DNA of 64,000 bases from Candidatus Sulfotelmatobacter sp. (GCA_035504415.1 DATJRY010000003.1:99661-163660); one strand, 5' to 3'. Positions 8,243 through 17,088 are shown, counted from the stretch's first letter. Made by a program: numbers and translations. The notes: a model not told the origin generated them from the sequence alone.

Positions 8243-8246
8243 CGCG

Positions 8247-8516
8247 ATGACCTACGCGACGGCACTCTCGCTGGGGCGCGAAGCGATCGTGGTGGCGCTC
8301 TTGGTCACCGCGCCGGCGCTGCTGCTGGGGCTGATCACCGGGCTCATCATCTCGGTGTTCCAGGCGGTCACGCAGATCCAGGAGCCGACGTTGGCCTTCA
8401 TTCCGAAGATCGTCGTCGTCGCGATCGCGATCTTGCTGTTCGGTCCCTTCATGCTGGCGCTGCTGACCGACTTCGCGAACCGCGTCTTCAGCAACCTACC
8501 GGCCTTCACCCAGTGA
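8247..8516 (+). CDS. fliQ: Flagellar export gate protein FliQ
   Basis: FliQ is the small two-helix hairpin subunit wound around the FliP/FliR core of the export gate. The 89-residue product has the family motifs: an N-terminal GREAIVVALLVTAPALLLGL helix, the ISVFQAVTQIQEPTLAFIPK loop region, and a second helix ILLFGPFMLALL. Length matches the family (about 88-90). The ATG at 8247 lies 4 bases after fliP, and the stop overlaps the fliR GTG by 4 bases. Confidence 0.95.
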   Translation: MTYATALSLGREAIVVALLVTAPALLLGLITGLIISVFQAVTQIQEPTLAFIPKIVVVAIAILLFGPFMLALLTDFANRVFSNLPAFTQ

Positions 8517-9304
8517 CCGCGGACTTCAACCTCTTCGGGCTCACCCTGCCGCGCTTCGAGACGCTGATCTTGGTGTTGGTGCGGGTCAGCGCGATGCTGG
8601 CGATGGTCCCGATCTTCTCGCAGCAGCAGTTGCCGCGCCAGCTGCGCTTCGCGATCGGGCTCATGTTCACGTTCGTCTTGGCCTCGACCGTCCCGACGGT
8701 GGGCGTCATGCAACTCGGCCCTTTGACGGTGGCCGTCTTCGCGCAACTCTTCGTCGGCCTGGTGTTCGGCTTCGTCTCCTTTTTGCTCTTCACCGGGATC
8801 GAGTTCGCCGGTCAGGTCATCGATTTGCAGATCGGCTTCGCGATCGCGAACGTCATCAACCCGCAGACCTCGCAGAGCGTCACCATCATCGGTGAATACG
8901 AGCTGACGCTGGCGACCCTGCTCTACCTGGCGATCGACGGCCACCACCAGCTGATCGCGGGCATCGCGCGCTCGTTCAACCTGGTCCCGCTCCCCTACGC
9001 CGCGACGCCGCAGCTGCTGACGGGCGATGTGATGGGTTTCTTCACCGGGGCGTTGCTGGTCGTGCTGCAGATCGCGGCACCGGTCGCGGTCTCTTTGTTC
9101 CTGGTCAATGTCATGCTCGGCTTGATGGCGCGCGTGGCGCCTCAGATGAACATGTTCGTCGTCGGCTTCCCGCTGCAAATCGGCACCGGTCTGATCATGC
9201 TGATCATTTCGATCCCGATCATGGGCAACGTGTTCCCGGCGCTGGTCGACCAGTCGAGTCGCGAGATGGACACGGTCCTGCGCGCGCTGGGGCCGCAACC
9301 GTAA
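8513..9304 (+). CDS. fliR: Flagellar export gate protein FliR
   Basis: FliR is the single-copy subunit closing the FliP/FliQ export gate. The 263-residue hydrophobic product shows the expected multi-helix pattern, with LVRVSAMLAMVPIFSQ near the N-terminus, LFTGIEFAGQVIDLQIGFAIANVINPQ in the middle and APQMNMFVVGFPLQIGTGL near the C-terminus, all typical of FliR. Start GTG 8513 overlaps fliQ by 4 bases; the stop overlaps the flhB ATG by one base (TAATG). No anomaly seen. Confidence 0.94.
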   Translation: MTADFNLFGLTLPRFETLILVLVRVSAMLAMVPIFSQQQLPRQLRFAIGLMFTFVLASTVPTVGVMQLGPLTVAVFAQLFVGLVFGFVSFLLFTGIEFAGQVIDLQIGFAIANVINPQTSQSVTIIGEYELTLATLLYLAIDGHHQLIAGIARSFNLVPLPYAATPQLLTGDVMGFFTGALLVVLQIAAPVAVSLFLVNVMLGLMARVAPQMNMFVVGFPLQIGTGLIMLIISIPIMGNVFPALVDQSSREMDTVLRALGPQP

Positions 9305-10371
9305 TGGCACGTCCCGAAGCCACCGAAAAACCGACACCCAAACGCCGCCACGAGGCCCGCGAGCGCGGTCAAGTCGCGCGCTCGCAGGACATCGGCGGCT
9401 CGGCGATCTTCATCGCGATCGTTACGGCGCTGCACGTCGGGTTCATGCACGCCGTCGGCTCGAGCATGACCGCCTTCACGATCGCGATCTCGAACGCGGG
9501 CTCGCCCGACACGCTGACGGTCCGCTCCATCGCCGGGCTGTTCGTGCGTGCCGCGATGCCGTATACGGGCTTGATCGCGCTGGCGTTCTTTTCGGCGCTC
9601 GTGCTGGCGGTGCTCGCCAACCTCCTCCAGTTCGGCTTCTTGTTCTCGCCGGGACTGCTGCGCCCCAAATTCGGCAAGCTCAACCCGCTGGCCGGGTTCA
9701 AGCGCATTTTCTTCTCGGCGCAAACGCTGGTTCAGTTCGCGAAGCAGGCGCTCAAGCTGACGATCGTCATCTTCATCTGCTGGATGGGGATCAAGGACAA
9801 CGTCCCCGTGCTCGCCGGACTGGCGAGCGCCGCGCCGCACGACATCTTGGCCACCATCGAGGGCATCGTCTTCGGCATCGGGATCAAGGTCGGCATCCTG
9901 CTGCTCTTGCTGGGCATCGTCGACTACGTCTGGGAACGCCGGCGTTTGGAGACCTCGCTCAAGATGACCAAGACCGAGGTCAAGGACGAACAGAAGCAAT
10001 CGGAAGGCAACCCGGAGGCTAGGCAAGCGCTCAAGCAGCGGCAGCGGGCGATGGCGCGCCGTCGCATGATGGCGGCCGTTCCGAAGGCGACCGTCGTGGT
10101 CACCAACCCGACCCACTTCGCGGTCGCGCTGGAGTGGGACGAGCTGACGATGGACGCGCCCCTGCTGACGGCCAAGGGCGCCGACCTGATGGCCCGGCGC
10201 ATCCGCGAGCTGGCCAAAGAGCACGGGGTGCCGCTGGTCGAGAACCCGGCCCTGGCCCGGACCCTGTACGCCAAGGTCGAGCTCGATTCGCCGGTCCCGG
10301 CCGATCTCTACGCGGCGGTCGCCCAGGTCATCGCCTTTGTCTACAAGCTCAAGCACCGGACGATCGCATGA
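9304..10371 (+). CDS. flhB: Flagellar export switch protein FlhB
   Basis: FlhB controls the export substrate switch from rod/hook to filament proteins. The 355-residue product begins with the basic stretch common to FlhB (PTPKRRHEARERGQVARS), has four membrane helices in the first ~220 residues, and a cytoplasmic domain containing the self-cleavage site N268-P-T-H. The cleavage Asn and Pro are both present, so processing should occur. The KRIFSAQTLVQFAK-like segment (KRIFFSAQTLVQFAKQ) before helix 3 is also diagnostic. The ATG at 9304 overlaps the fliR stop by one base. A 115-base spacer separates it from flhA. Confidence 0.96.
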   Translation: MARPEATEKPTPKRRHEARERGQVARSQDIGGSAIFIAIVTALHVGFMHAVGSSMTAFTIAISNAGSPDTLTVRSIAGLFVRAAMPYTGLIALAFFSALVLAVLANLLQFGFLFSPGLLRPKFGKLNPLAGFKRIFFSAQTLVQFAKQALKLTIVIFICWMGIKDNVPVLAGLASAAPHDILATIEGIVFGIGIKVGILLLLLGIVDYVWERRRLETSLKMTKTEVKDEQKQSEGNPEARQALKQRQRAMARRRMMAAVPKATVVVTNPTHFAVALEWDELTMDAPLLTAKGADLMARRIRELAKEHGVPLVENPALARTLYAKVELDSPVPADLYAAVAQVIAFVYKLKHRTIA

Positions 10372-10431
10372 CCGCATACCAAGCGGGGCCCCGCCGAACG
10401 AAAAGAGAACGCCGGGCCGGTGCCGGCGCGC

Positions 10432-10459
10432 TTACGTCGGGGCGCCAATTCGCCGATGG
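10432..10459 (+). promoter_or_regulatory. Weak sigma-28-like site in the flhB-flhA spacer
   Basis: The 115-base spacer contains TTAC (10432-10435), 16 bases, then GCCGATGG (10452-10459), with the same spacing as the candidate before motA. Both boxes are imperfect. It may be a secondary promoter for flhA and the downstream PilZ/che genes, or chance. No other feature is seen in the spacer. Confidence 0.18.
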
Positions 10460-10486
10460 TAGTAGCAACGTGGAGACCGTGACCTA

Positions 10487-12619
10487 GTGGCGACGGCCGC
10501 ATCACCGCGTCCGAACCTGCTCGACCGCCTGGCGTCGACTTCGCACGTCTGGGTGGCCGCTTCTTCGGTGTTGCTGGTCGTCCTGATGATCATCCCGGTC
10601 GCGCCGTGGGTGCTCGACCTGCTGCTCTCGGTCAACATCGCGATGGCGCTGGTCATCCTGCTGACCACGCTGTATACCGAGAACGCGCTCGCCTTCAGCG
10701 TCTTCCCGACGCTGCTCTTGATCGTCACGCTGTTCCGGCTCTCGCTCAACATCACCGGCACCCGTTCGATCTTGCTGCACGGCTACGCCGGGCAAGTCAT
10801 CGAGGCGTTCGGGAACGTCGTCGTCGGCGGCAACTACGCGGTCGGCATCGTCATCTTCGCGATCCTGATCGTCATCCAGTTCGTCGTCATCACCAACGGT
10901 GCCGGGCGCGTCGCCGAAGTCGCAGCGCGCTTCACCTTGGACGCGATGCCCGGCAAGCAGCTGGCGGTCGACGCCGATCTGAACGCCGGCCTCATCACCG
11001 AGGCCGAAGCGCGCCAGCGGCGCAAAGACATCCAGCGCGCGGCCGACTTCTACGGCGCGATGGACGGTGCGTCGAAGTTCGTGCGCGGCGACGCGGTCGC
11101 GGCCGTCATCATCGTCTTCGTCAACATCATCGGCGGCTTCTTCATCGGCATCTTCCAACAGGGGATGACGGTGGTCGAAGCGCTGCAGCGATTCACGCTG
11201 CTGACGATCGGTGAAGGTATCGTCACCCAGATCCCGGCGCTGTTGATCTCGACCGCCACCGGTATCATCGTCACCCGCGCCGCCGCCGAAGGATCGTTCG
11301 GCCACGATCTCTCCAAGCAGCTGGTCCAGGATCCGCGCGCGCTGGCGATCGCCGCCGGCCTGCTGATCATCTTCGCCTTCTTCGGTCTGCCGCCGTGGGC
11401 GATGCTGATCATGGCCTCGGTCCTGTTCTTGCTGTTCTTGCGCTCGCGCTCGCAGCAGCGGCTCATGAAAGCCGCGGAGACCAAGGGTGTCGGCGGCAAG
11501 CCGGGCGCGCCGGGCGTCAGCGGTTCGACCGCGCAGCCCGCGGTTAAGCCGGCCGAGTCGGTCGTGCCGCTGCTCTCGTACGATCCGATGGAGCTGGAGA
11601 TCGGCTTCGGCCTGATCCCGCTGGTCGATGTCTCGCAGGGCGGCGACCTGCTCGAGCGCATCACGATGATCCGCCGTCACGCCGCGCGCGAGCTGGGCAT
11701 CGTCGTCCCGCCGATTCGCGTGCGCGACAACCTGCAGCTCAAGCCTTCGACGTACGTGGTGAAGATCTACGGGCTCGAGGTCGCGCGCGCCGAGGTCATG
11801 GTCTCGCGCTTGCTCGCGATGAATCCCGGCACCGCGACCAACGGCATCGACGGCATCCCGACCACCGAGCCTGCCTTCGGGCTGCCCGCGCTGTGGATCG
11901 CCGAGAGCGCGCGCGGCGACGCCGAGCTGGCCGGCTACACGGTCATCGATCCGACCTCGGTCATCGCGACGCATCTGACCGAGATCATCCGCGGCCACGC
12001 ACCCGATCTGCTCGGACGCCAAGAGACGAGCGCGCTGCTCGACAACGTCAAGCAGCACTACCCCGTCGTCGTCGAAGAGCTGATCCCGAGTCTGCTCACG
12101 GTCGGCGAAGTGCAGCGCGTCTTGCAGAACCTCTTGCGCGAGCGCATTCCGATCCGCAACCTGCTGCTGATCCTGGAGAACCTCGCCGACGGCGCGCGGC
12201 AGTCGAAAGATATCGATTTCTTGACCGAAAAGGTCCGCGCGGCGATGGCGCGCCACATCTGCGCCGAGTACGCTGAGAACGGTATGCTCTCGGTCATCAC
12301 CGTCGACCCACGACTCGAGTCGCTGCTCGCCGAGGCGGTCCGCCGCGGCGAGGACGCCTACGCGCTGCTCGACCCGGGGACGGTGGCGAAGATCTACAAC
12401 TCGCTGACCCGCCAGATCCAGACGGCCCAGCAGACCGGCCTGCAGCCGATCGTGCTGACCTCCCCCTCGACCCGTTTGGCCCTCAAGCGGCTCACCGAAC
12501 GCGCCGCGCCCTCGCTGGTCGTGCTGTCCTACAGCGAGATCGCCCCCGGCCTGCGGGTCGAGTCGATCGGCCAGGTCTCGACGACCGACGAGCCGGCGGT
12601 GGCGGGATCGCCGGTATAA
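10487..12619 (+). CDS. flhA: Flagellar export protein FlhA
   Basis: FlhA is the nine-subunit export-gate protein with a large cytoplasmic ring that receives substrate-chaperone complexes. The 710-residue product has eight predicted helices in the first ~330 residues. The FHIPEP-family region reads FPTLLLIVTLFRLSLNITGTR, followed by FVVITNGAGRVAEVAARFTLDAMPGKQ and KFVRGDAVAA. A Gly/Pro/Ala-rich linker around residue 340-365 leads to the cytoplasmic domain (GFGLIPLVDVSQGGDLLERI, PTTEPAFGLPALWI, HLTEIIRGHAPDLLGRQE). Start is GTG 10487. The PilZ gene follows after 3 bases. Confidence 0.96.
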   Translation: MATAASPRPNLLDRLASTSHVWVAASSVLLVVLMIIPVAPWVLDLLLSVNIAMALVILLTTLYTENALAFSVFPTLLLIVTLFRLSLNITGTRSILLHGYAGQVIEAFGNVVVGGNYAVGIVIFAILIVIQFVVITNGAGRVAEVAARFTLDAMPGKQLAVDADLNAGLITEAEARQRRKDIQRAADFYGAMDGASKFVRGDAVAAVIIVFVNIIGGFFIGIFQQGMTVVEALQRFTLLTIGEGIVTQIPALLISTATGIIVTRAAAEGSFGHDLSKQLVQDPRALAIAAGLLIIFAFFGLPPWAMLIMASVLFLLFLRSRSQQRLMKAAETKGVGGKPGAPGVSGSTAQPAVKPAESVVPLLSYDPMELEIGFGLIPLVDVSQGGDLLERITMIRRHAARELGIVVPPIRVRDNLQLKPSTYVVKIYGLEVARAEVMVSRLLAMNPGTATNGIDGIPTTEPAFGLPALWIAESARGDAELAGYTVIDPTSVIATHLTEIIRGHAPDLLGRQETSALLDNVKQHYPVVVEELIPSLLTVGEVQRVLQNLLRERIPIRNLLLILENLADGARQSKDIDFLTEKVRAAMARHICAEYAENGMLSVITVDPRLESLLAEAVRRGEDAYALLDPGTVAKIYNSLTRQIQTAQQTGLQPIVLTSPSTRLALKRLTERAAPSLVVLSYSEIAPGLRVESIGQVSTTDEPAVAGSPV

Positions 12620-12622
12620 GCG

Positions 12623-13303
12623 ATGCTCCGGATGCTCGGCTTGGGCCCCAAGCCCCTCTCGCAGCAGATCAAGCTCAAACTGCCGCAGGTCAACACCTTC
12701 GTCGACGTCGCGACGACCGGCAACGGTCCCCGCGGGTCGGTCTGTGTCGAGTCGGTCAACCCCAAGGGGCTGACCATCAGCGGTTTACCGGGCCTGGCGG
12801 CAGGCCAGACCGTGGTCTTCTCGTACCAGAACGCCCACGGCCGTTTTCGCTTCTCGAGCCGGTGCTCGGGGGTGCGGGGCGCGCACGCGCAATTCTCGGT
12901 CCCCTCACGGATCGAGACGATCCAACTCTTCAGCGGGGCGCAGAAGCGCTCCGCCGTCCGTCTCGACGCCACGGTCCCGGCCCAGTGGCGCTTCGCTCCG
13001 GGTGGGAAGGGGTCGGGCGAGTACGTCCGTGCCTCCCTCACCGACATCAGTCGCTCGGGCGCCTCGTTGATCGTGGATCGGGAGGTGAAGAAGGGGACCT
13101 CGGTCGAGGTCCGGTTTGCGGTCAGCACCACCAGTACGCCGCTGACCCTACTCGGTGAAGTCATGCGGACCGCCAATATCGAAACCACGAAAAAACTCTC
13201 GCTCGGGCTGCGCTTCCACGGGGTCAAACCCGAGGAGGACCGGGCGATCATGGAGTTCATCAACAAGCGTCAAGCCGAGCGGCGCAGCCGCGGCCTGGCT
13301 TGA
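12623..13303 (+). CDS. PilZ-domain c-di-GMP receptor, YcgR-like
   Basis: A 226-residue two-domain protein. The N-terminal ~105 residues resemble the flagellar-brake domain of YcgR/DgrA proteins (beta-rich, ...FSYQNAHGRFRFSSRC). The C-terminal PilZ domain carries both c-di-GMP ligands: R109-S-A-V-R113 (RxxxR) and D141-I-S-R-S-G146 (D/NxSxxG). Such proteins bind c-di-GMP and slow or bias the motor by touching the stator or C-ring. The location between flhA and cheY, 3 bases after the flhA stop, supports a motility role. Both ligand motifs are intact, so it should bind the nucleotide. Confidence 0.87.
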   Translation: MLRMLGLGPKPLSQQIKLKLPQVNTFVDVATTGNGPRGSVCVESVNPKGLTISGLPGLAAGQTVVFSYQNAHGRFRFSSRCSGVRGAHAQFSVPSRIETIQLFSGAQKRSAVRLDATVPAQWRFAPGGKGSGEYVRASLTDISRSGASLIVDREVKKGTSVEVRFAVSTTSTPLTLLGEVMRTANIETTKKLSLGLRFHGVKPEEDRAIMEFINKRQAERRSRGLA

Positions 13304-13323
13304 GAGGGCAGTAGGACACAAGG

Positions 13324-13689
13324 ATGTCGGGGAAGCGAGTGCTCATCGTCGACGACGCCGTCGTCATGCGGATGATGATCAAGGGGATCCTCAGCAAGAA
13401 CGGCTACGAGGTCGTCGGTGAGGCGCAGAACGGCCTCGAGGCGGTCGAGAAGTACAAGGCGCTGAGCCCGGACCTGGTCACCATGGACATGGTGATGCCG
13501 GAGATGGACGGAATCACGGCCGTCAAACAGATCGTCGCCCAAGATCCCAACGCGCGCATCATCATGTGCACGTCGATGGGTCAGCAGGCGCTGGTCGTCG
13601 AGGCGATCCAGGCCGGGGCGAAGTCGTTCATCACCAAGCCGTTCCAGCCGCCCAAGATTCTGGAGACCATCCAGAAGGTGCTGGCATGA
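13324..13689 (+). CDS. cheY: Chemotaxis response regulator CheY
   Basis: A 121-residue single receiver domain. The acidic pair D10-D11, phosphoacceptor D55 (TMDMVMPEMDG), the switch Thr (CTSMG) and Lys in ITKPF are all present. Phospho-CheY would bind FliM. The sequence (RMMIKGILSKNGYEVVGEAQNG) closely follows the Bacillus/Thermotoga CheY type. The ATG at 13324 follows a 20-base gap after the PilZ gene; its stop overlaps the cheC start by 4 bases (ATGA), suggesting that CheY and its phosphatase are made together. Confidence 0.95.
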   Translation: MSGKRVLIVDDAVVMRMMIKGILSKNGYEVVGEAQNGLEAVEKYKALSPDLVTMDMVMPEMDGITAVKQIVAQDPNARIIMCTSMGQQALVVEAIQAGAKSFITKPFQPPKILETIQKVLA

Positions 13690-14297
13690 CGCCTCCGCTG
13701 ACGCTCAGCGAGATCCAGCGCGACGCGCTCAAGGAAGTCGGCAACATCGGCGCCGGCCACGCGGCGACCGCGCTCTCGCAGCTGCTGAACACGACGGTCA
13801 AGCTCTCCGAGCCGACCATCGACGTGCTCAAGTTCCGCGACCTCTCGACGCGGGTGGGAACCGGCGATCGCACCGTGGCGGCGCTGCACATGTACGTGCG
13901 GGGCGAGGCGCCCGGGCAGATGGTGGTGCTGTTCGACCGCGATCAGGCGCTCGAGTTCGTCAACGTCTTCATCAAGCGCATCATCGGCGACATCCAGATC
14001 TTCGACTCGATCGTCGACTCGACGCTCAAGGAGCTCGGGAACATCATCGCCGGCTCGTACCTGACCGCGCTGATCTCGCTGACCGGGATCAACTTGCTCC
14101 CGTCGGTGCCGACGCTCTCGTACGGGACGATCCAGGCGGCGTTCCGCACGCTGATGTCGATCCTGCCCGATCAGGACGTGTTCCTGATCGAGTCGCAGTT
14201 CCTCGACAAGGACAAGGCCGTCTCGGGCCAATTCATCCTGATTCCGGAGACCGGGTCGCTCCAACCGCTGCTCTCGGTTTTCGGCGTCGACGACTGA
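13686..14297 (+). CDS. cheC: CheY-P phosphatase CheC
   Basis: A 203-residue CheC-family protein with two copies of the D/S-x3-E-x2-N...P active-site signature: first around residues 11-45 (DALKEVGNIGAGHAATAL...P) and second in the C-terminal half (STLKELGNIIAGSYLTAL...P). Both have Glu and Asn intact, so both sites should hydrolyse CheY-P. The start is the ATG overlapping the cheY stop; the frame extends further upstream within cheY and is ignored. CheC often works with CheD, but no cheD is in the window. Signal termination here therefore relies on CheC (and perhaps FliY) rather than CheZ. Confidence 0.92.
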   Translation: MTPPLTLSEIQRDALKEVGNIGAGHAATALSQLLNTTVKLSEPTIDVLKFRDLSTRVGTGDRTVAALHMYVRGEAPGQMVVLFDRDQALEFVNVFIKRIIGDIQIFDSIVDSTLKELGNIIAGSYLTALISLTGINLLPSVPTLSYGTIQAAFRTLMSILPDQDVFLIESQFLDKDKAVSGQFILIPETGSLQPLLSVFGVDD

Positions 14298-14304
14298 GGA
14301 CCCA

Positions 14305-14321
14305 CGCCGAGTCCCTCGGCG
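14305..14321 (+). other. Short hairpin before cheA
   Basis: CGCCGAG (14305-14311) and CTCGGCG (14315-14321) form a perfect 7-bp stem with a 3-base loop between the cheC stop and the cheA ribosome-binding site (ggtagga). There is no T-run, so it is not an obvious terminator. It may set the cheC/cheA expression ratio or affect processing. Confidence 0.3.
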
Positions 14322-14329
14322 GGTAGGAC

Positions 14330-16399
14330 ATGAACGACTTCTTCGACCGCTCCGAGTTCATCCAGTACTTCCGTGACGAGACGGACGAGCTGCTGCAAGC
14401 GATCGACGCCGATCTGCTGCGGCTCGAGCAGTTCGTCGATACGGGGACGATCGACGCCGAGATCGTGAACTCGCTCTTCCGCGCGCTGCACACGATCAAG
14501 GGCAGCGCGGGGATGCTCGAGTTCGGAGAAGTCCAGCAGGTCGCGCACAAGCTCGAGAACGTCTTCGACCTGCTGCGCAAAGACCGCATGCCGCTCACCG
14601 AGAGCGGGATCAACCTGCTGTTCGAAGGCCGCGACATGTTGACCGCGCTGGTGCGCGCGGCGGTCGACGAGGGCGAAGCGGCCCCCGCCGGGGTCGACGA
14701 CTACGTCACGCGCCTGGACGACTTCGCGGCCGTCTACGACTCGACCGCGCAGGCCATCGAGGGACCGCGTCCCACCGTCGAAGAGCACGACGAGCACCTC
14801 ATCCCGCTCGACGCCGCCCAGGTGGCGGCCTTCGAGGCCGAAGTCGAACGACTGCTGGCCGCCGCGACGCAGGGAGGCCCCGCGGCCGCTCCCGCGCCGG
14901 CCGTTCCGGCGCCGGCTGCCGAGGCGAGCGAACCGGTCGACGTGAACGCCGCGCAGGCCGCCGTGGACGCCCTGTTCGCCGCCGCGAGCGCGGCCAAGCC
15001 GGCCGCGCCGGAGAAGCCGGCGGCAGCCCCCGCCAAACCGGCCGCCAAGGCCGTCACACCCAAGCCCGAGGCGCCGGCCGAACCGGCGGCGCCCGCCCCG
15101 GCCCCCGCGGCGGCGTCCGCGGCGCCCGCTTCCGCGAACGGTGACGCCAAGCGCGCCGCCACCAAGAACCAGACGATCCGCGTCGACATCGAGCGGCTCG
15201 ACATGCTGCTCAACCTGGTCGGCGAGCTGGTCATCAACCGCACCCGCATCTCGGACATCGCGGGGACGCTGGGCCGCGAGCTGGGCGGCAACGGCCGCTC
15301 CGACAACGGCCTCTCGCAGCTGGCCAAGGACCTCTCGGAGTCGTCCGCGCTCCTGGCGCGCACGACCAACGAGATCCAAGAGAGCATCATGAAGGTCCGC
15401 ATGGTGCCGATCGGGCAGGTCTTCGACCGCTTCCCGCGGATGGTGCGCGACCTGGCCAAGGCGCGCGGCAAGGAGATCCACCTCGAGATCGCCGGTGCCG
15501 AGACCGACCTCGACAAGACGATCGTCGACGAGGTCGGCGAACCGCTGATGCATCTGGTCCGCAACTGCGTCGACCACGGCATCGAGCCGCCCGAGGTCCG
15601 TGAATCGCGCGGGAAGCCGCGCCACGGCACGATCCGTCTCAACGCCTACCACGAAGGCAACCAGGTCATCATCGAGATCGCCGACGACGGCGGCGGGATC
15701 GATCTGGCGCGGGTCCGCGAGAAGGGCATCCGCCTGGGCCTGATCACCGAGAACGACCGGCTGACCGATCGCGAGATCATCGAGCTGATCTTCACGCCGG
15801 GCTTCTCGACCGCCGATCAGATCACCGACGTCTCCGGCCGCGGCGTCGGGATGGATGTGGTCAAGAAGAACATCTTGCGGCTCAAGGGCGTCTTCGACGT
15901 CGACTCCGTGCAGGGCGAAGGCACGAAGTTCACCATGAAGCTGCCGCTGACGCTGGCCATCATCCAGGCCCTGCTGGTGCGCGTCGCCGACGAGCTGTAC
16001 TCGATCCCGCTCGACGCGGTCATCGAGTCGCAGCGGATCGAGGCCGGCGAGGTCCGGACCGTCCACGGCGGCGAGGTCATCACGCTGCGCGGCCAGGTCG
16101 TGCCGCTGATCAGGGTCGGCGAGTTCTTCCGCCTCGACGCCCCGCGCGACCCCGACAAGGTCATGATCGTCATCGTCGGGCTGCAGGGCCGCCAGGTGGG
16201 GCTGGTCGTCGACTCGTTCCAGGGCGAACAGGAGATCGTCATCAAGCCCCTCTCCGACGTCATCGGCCGCATCGCCGGCATCTCGGGCGCGACCATCCTG
16301 GGCAACGGCTCGATCTCCCTGATCATCGACGTCCACTCGCTGGTCGCCAGCGCCTACGGCGGCGGCCGGGTCACCCGCGCCGAGTTCTCGGGCGTGTAA
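14330..16399 (+). CDS. cheA: Chemotaxis histidine kinase CheA
   Basis: The central kinase of chemotaxis signalling, 689 residues. Domains in order: P1 HPt (about 1-110) with phosphorylated His54 in LHTIKGSAG; an acidic then Ala/Pro-rich linker (about 145-270) where a classic P2 CheY-binding domain is not obvious; P3 dimerisation (RLDMLLNLVGELVINRTRI); P4 ATPase with N box HLVRNCVDHGIE, G1 DDGGGID, F box FTPGFSTAD and G2 GRGVGMDVV; and a C-terminal P5 CheW-like domain ending near AEFSGV. All catalytic boxes are intact. The long low-complexity linker in place of P2 is the only oddity. The ATG at 14330 follows the hairpin and ggtagga. cheW follows after 179 bases. Confidence 0.95.
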   Translation: MNDFFDRSEFIQYFRDETDELLQAIDADLLRLEQFVDTGTIDAEIVNSLFRALHTIKGSAGMLEFGEVQQVAHKLENVFDLLRKDRMPLTESGINLLFEGRDMLTALVRAAVDEGEAAPAGVDDYVTRLDDFAAVYDSTAQAIEGPRPTVEEHDEHLIPLDAAQVAAFEAEVERLLAAATQGGPAAAPAPAVPAPAAEASEPVDVNAAQAAVDALFAAASAAKPAAPEKPAAAPAKPAAKAVTPKPEAPAEPAAPAPAPAAASAAPASANGDAKRAATKNQTIRVDIERLDMLLNLVGELVINRTRISDIAGTLGRELGGNGRSDNGLSQLAKDLSESSALLARTTNEIQESIMKVRMVPIGQVFDRFPRMVRDLAKARGKEIHLEIAGAETDLDKTIVDEVGEPLMHLVRNCVDHGIEPPEVRESRGKPRHGTIRLNAYHEGNQVIIEIADDGGGIDLARVREKGIRLGLITENDRLTDREIIELIFTPGFSTADQITDVSGRGVGMDVVKKNILRLKGVFDVDSVQGEGTKFTMKLPLTLAIIQALLVRVADELYSIPLDAVIESQRIEAGEVRTVHGGEVITLRGQVVPLIRVGEFFRLDAPRDPDKVMIVIVGLQGRQVGLVVDSFQGEQEIVIKPLSDVIGRIAGISGATILGNGSISLIIDVHSLVASAYGGGRVTRAEFSGV

Positions 16400-16505
16400 G
16401 GCTATGGTTGTCCGCCTGGACTCCTCGGCAAAAGCTGCCGATATGTTGTTGGAAGCCCCCTGGGGGAATCGAGCCTCTTCGGCATGCCGCCGGGCTTCCG
16501 CGCAT

Positions 16506-16562
16506 GGGGGCCCCGCGCCGCAGGCGTGGGGGGCGCGGAGCCAGGGGCGGAGCGCCGTTGAA
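16506..16562 (+). repeat. 57-bp palindromic repeat, copy 1 (upstream of cheW)
   Basis: This element matches 31077-31133 at 53 of 57 bases. It contains a strong hairpin: CCCCGCGCC (16511-16519), a GCA loop, GGCGTGGGG (16523-16531), with one G-T pair where copy 2 has a Watson-Crick pair. A second weaker stem GGCGC...GCGCC follows. It sits between cheA and cheW, 16 bases before the cheW GTG. The rest of the 179-base cheA-cheW gap holds only a weak sigma-28-like sequence (TGGA, 16 bases, GCCGATAT ending at 16444). Confidence 0.8.
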
Positions 16563-16578
16563 CCGGAGTGTGGTAATC

Positions 16579-17055
16579 GTGTCTGAGACCGTGCAGGTCG
16601 TCTCGTTCAAGCTGGGCTCGGAAGAGTACGGCGTCGAGATCGCTCAAGTGCAGGAGATCAATCGCATGGTGGCCGTGACGCACGTGCCGCGTGCGCCGCA
16701 GTTCATGGAAGGCGTGATCAACCTGCGCGGGCAGCTGATTCCGATCATCGACTTGCGGACGCGCTTCGGCATGCCGCGTGCCGAGCACACCAAGAACACC
16801 CGCATCGTCGTCACCGACATCGGCGCGAAGCGGGTCGGCATGGTGGTCGACTCGGTCTCCGAGGTGCTGCGCCTGCCCACCGACGCGATCGAAGACGCGC
16901 CGGAGATGATCACGGGCGTGGACACCGAGTACATCCGCGGGGTCGGCAAGATCGAGGACCGTCTGATCATCCTGCTCGACCTGGCCAAGATCATCACCGG
17001 CACCGAGAAGCGCGAGCTCGAAGCGGCCGACGTCGACGCCGTAGCCGTCGGTTAG
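16579..17055 (+). CDS. cheW: Chemotaxis coupling protein CheW
   Basis: CheW links chemoreceptors to CheA. The 158-residue product is a single CheW domain: VVSFKLGSEEYGVEIAQVQEI at the N-terminus, MEGVINLRGQLIPIIDLRTRFG in the middle and a C-terminal DRLIILLDLAKI. Start is GTG 16579 (SETVQVVSFKLG), the natural N-terminus. The frame stays open upstream through the palindromic repeat to 16408, but translation of that part would give an Arg/Gly-rich string foreign to CheW. The ribosome-binding site is weak (accggagtg). Chemoreceptor, cheB and cheD genes are not in the window. Confidence 0.92.
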   Translation: MSETVQVVSFKLGSEEYGVEIAQVQEINRMVAVTHVPRAPQFMEGVINLRGQLIPIIDLRTRFGMPRAEHTKNTRIVVTDIGAKRVGMVVDSVSEVLRLPTDAIEDAPEMITGVDTEYIRGVGKIEDRLIILLDLAKIITGTEKRELEAADVDAVAVG

Positions 17056-17088
17056 GGAGTCGGCGCGGTCGGCGCCGAAGCCACGCGG

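Noticed and set aside
16408..16578. Longer CheW start running through the palindromic repeat
   Set aside because: It would add an Arg/Gly-rich sequence not found in CheW; GTG 16579 gives the standard N-terminus.
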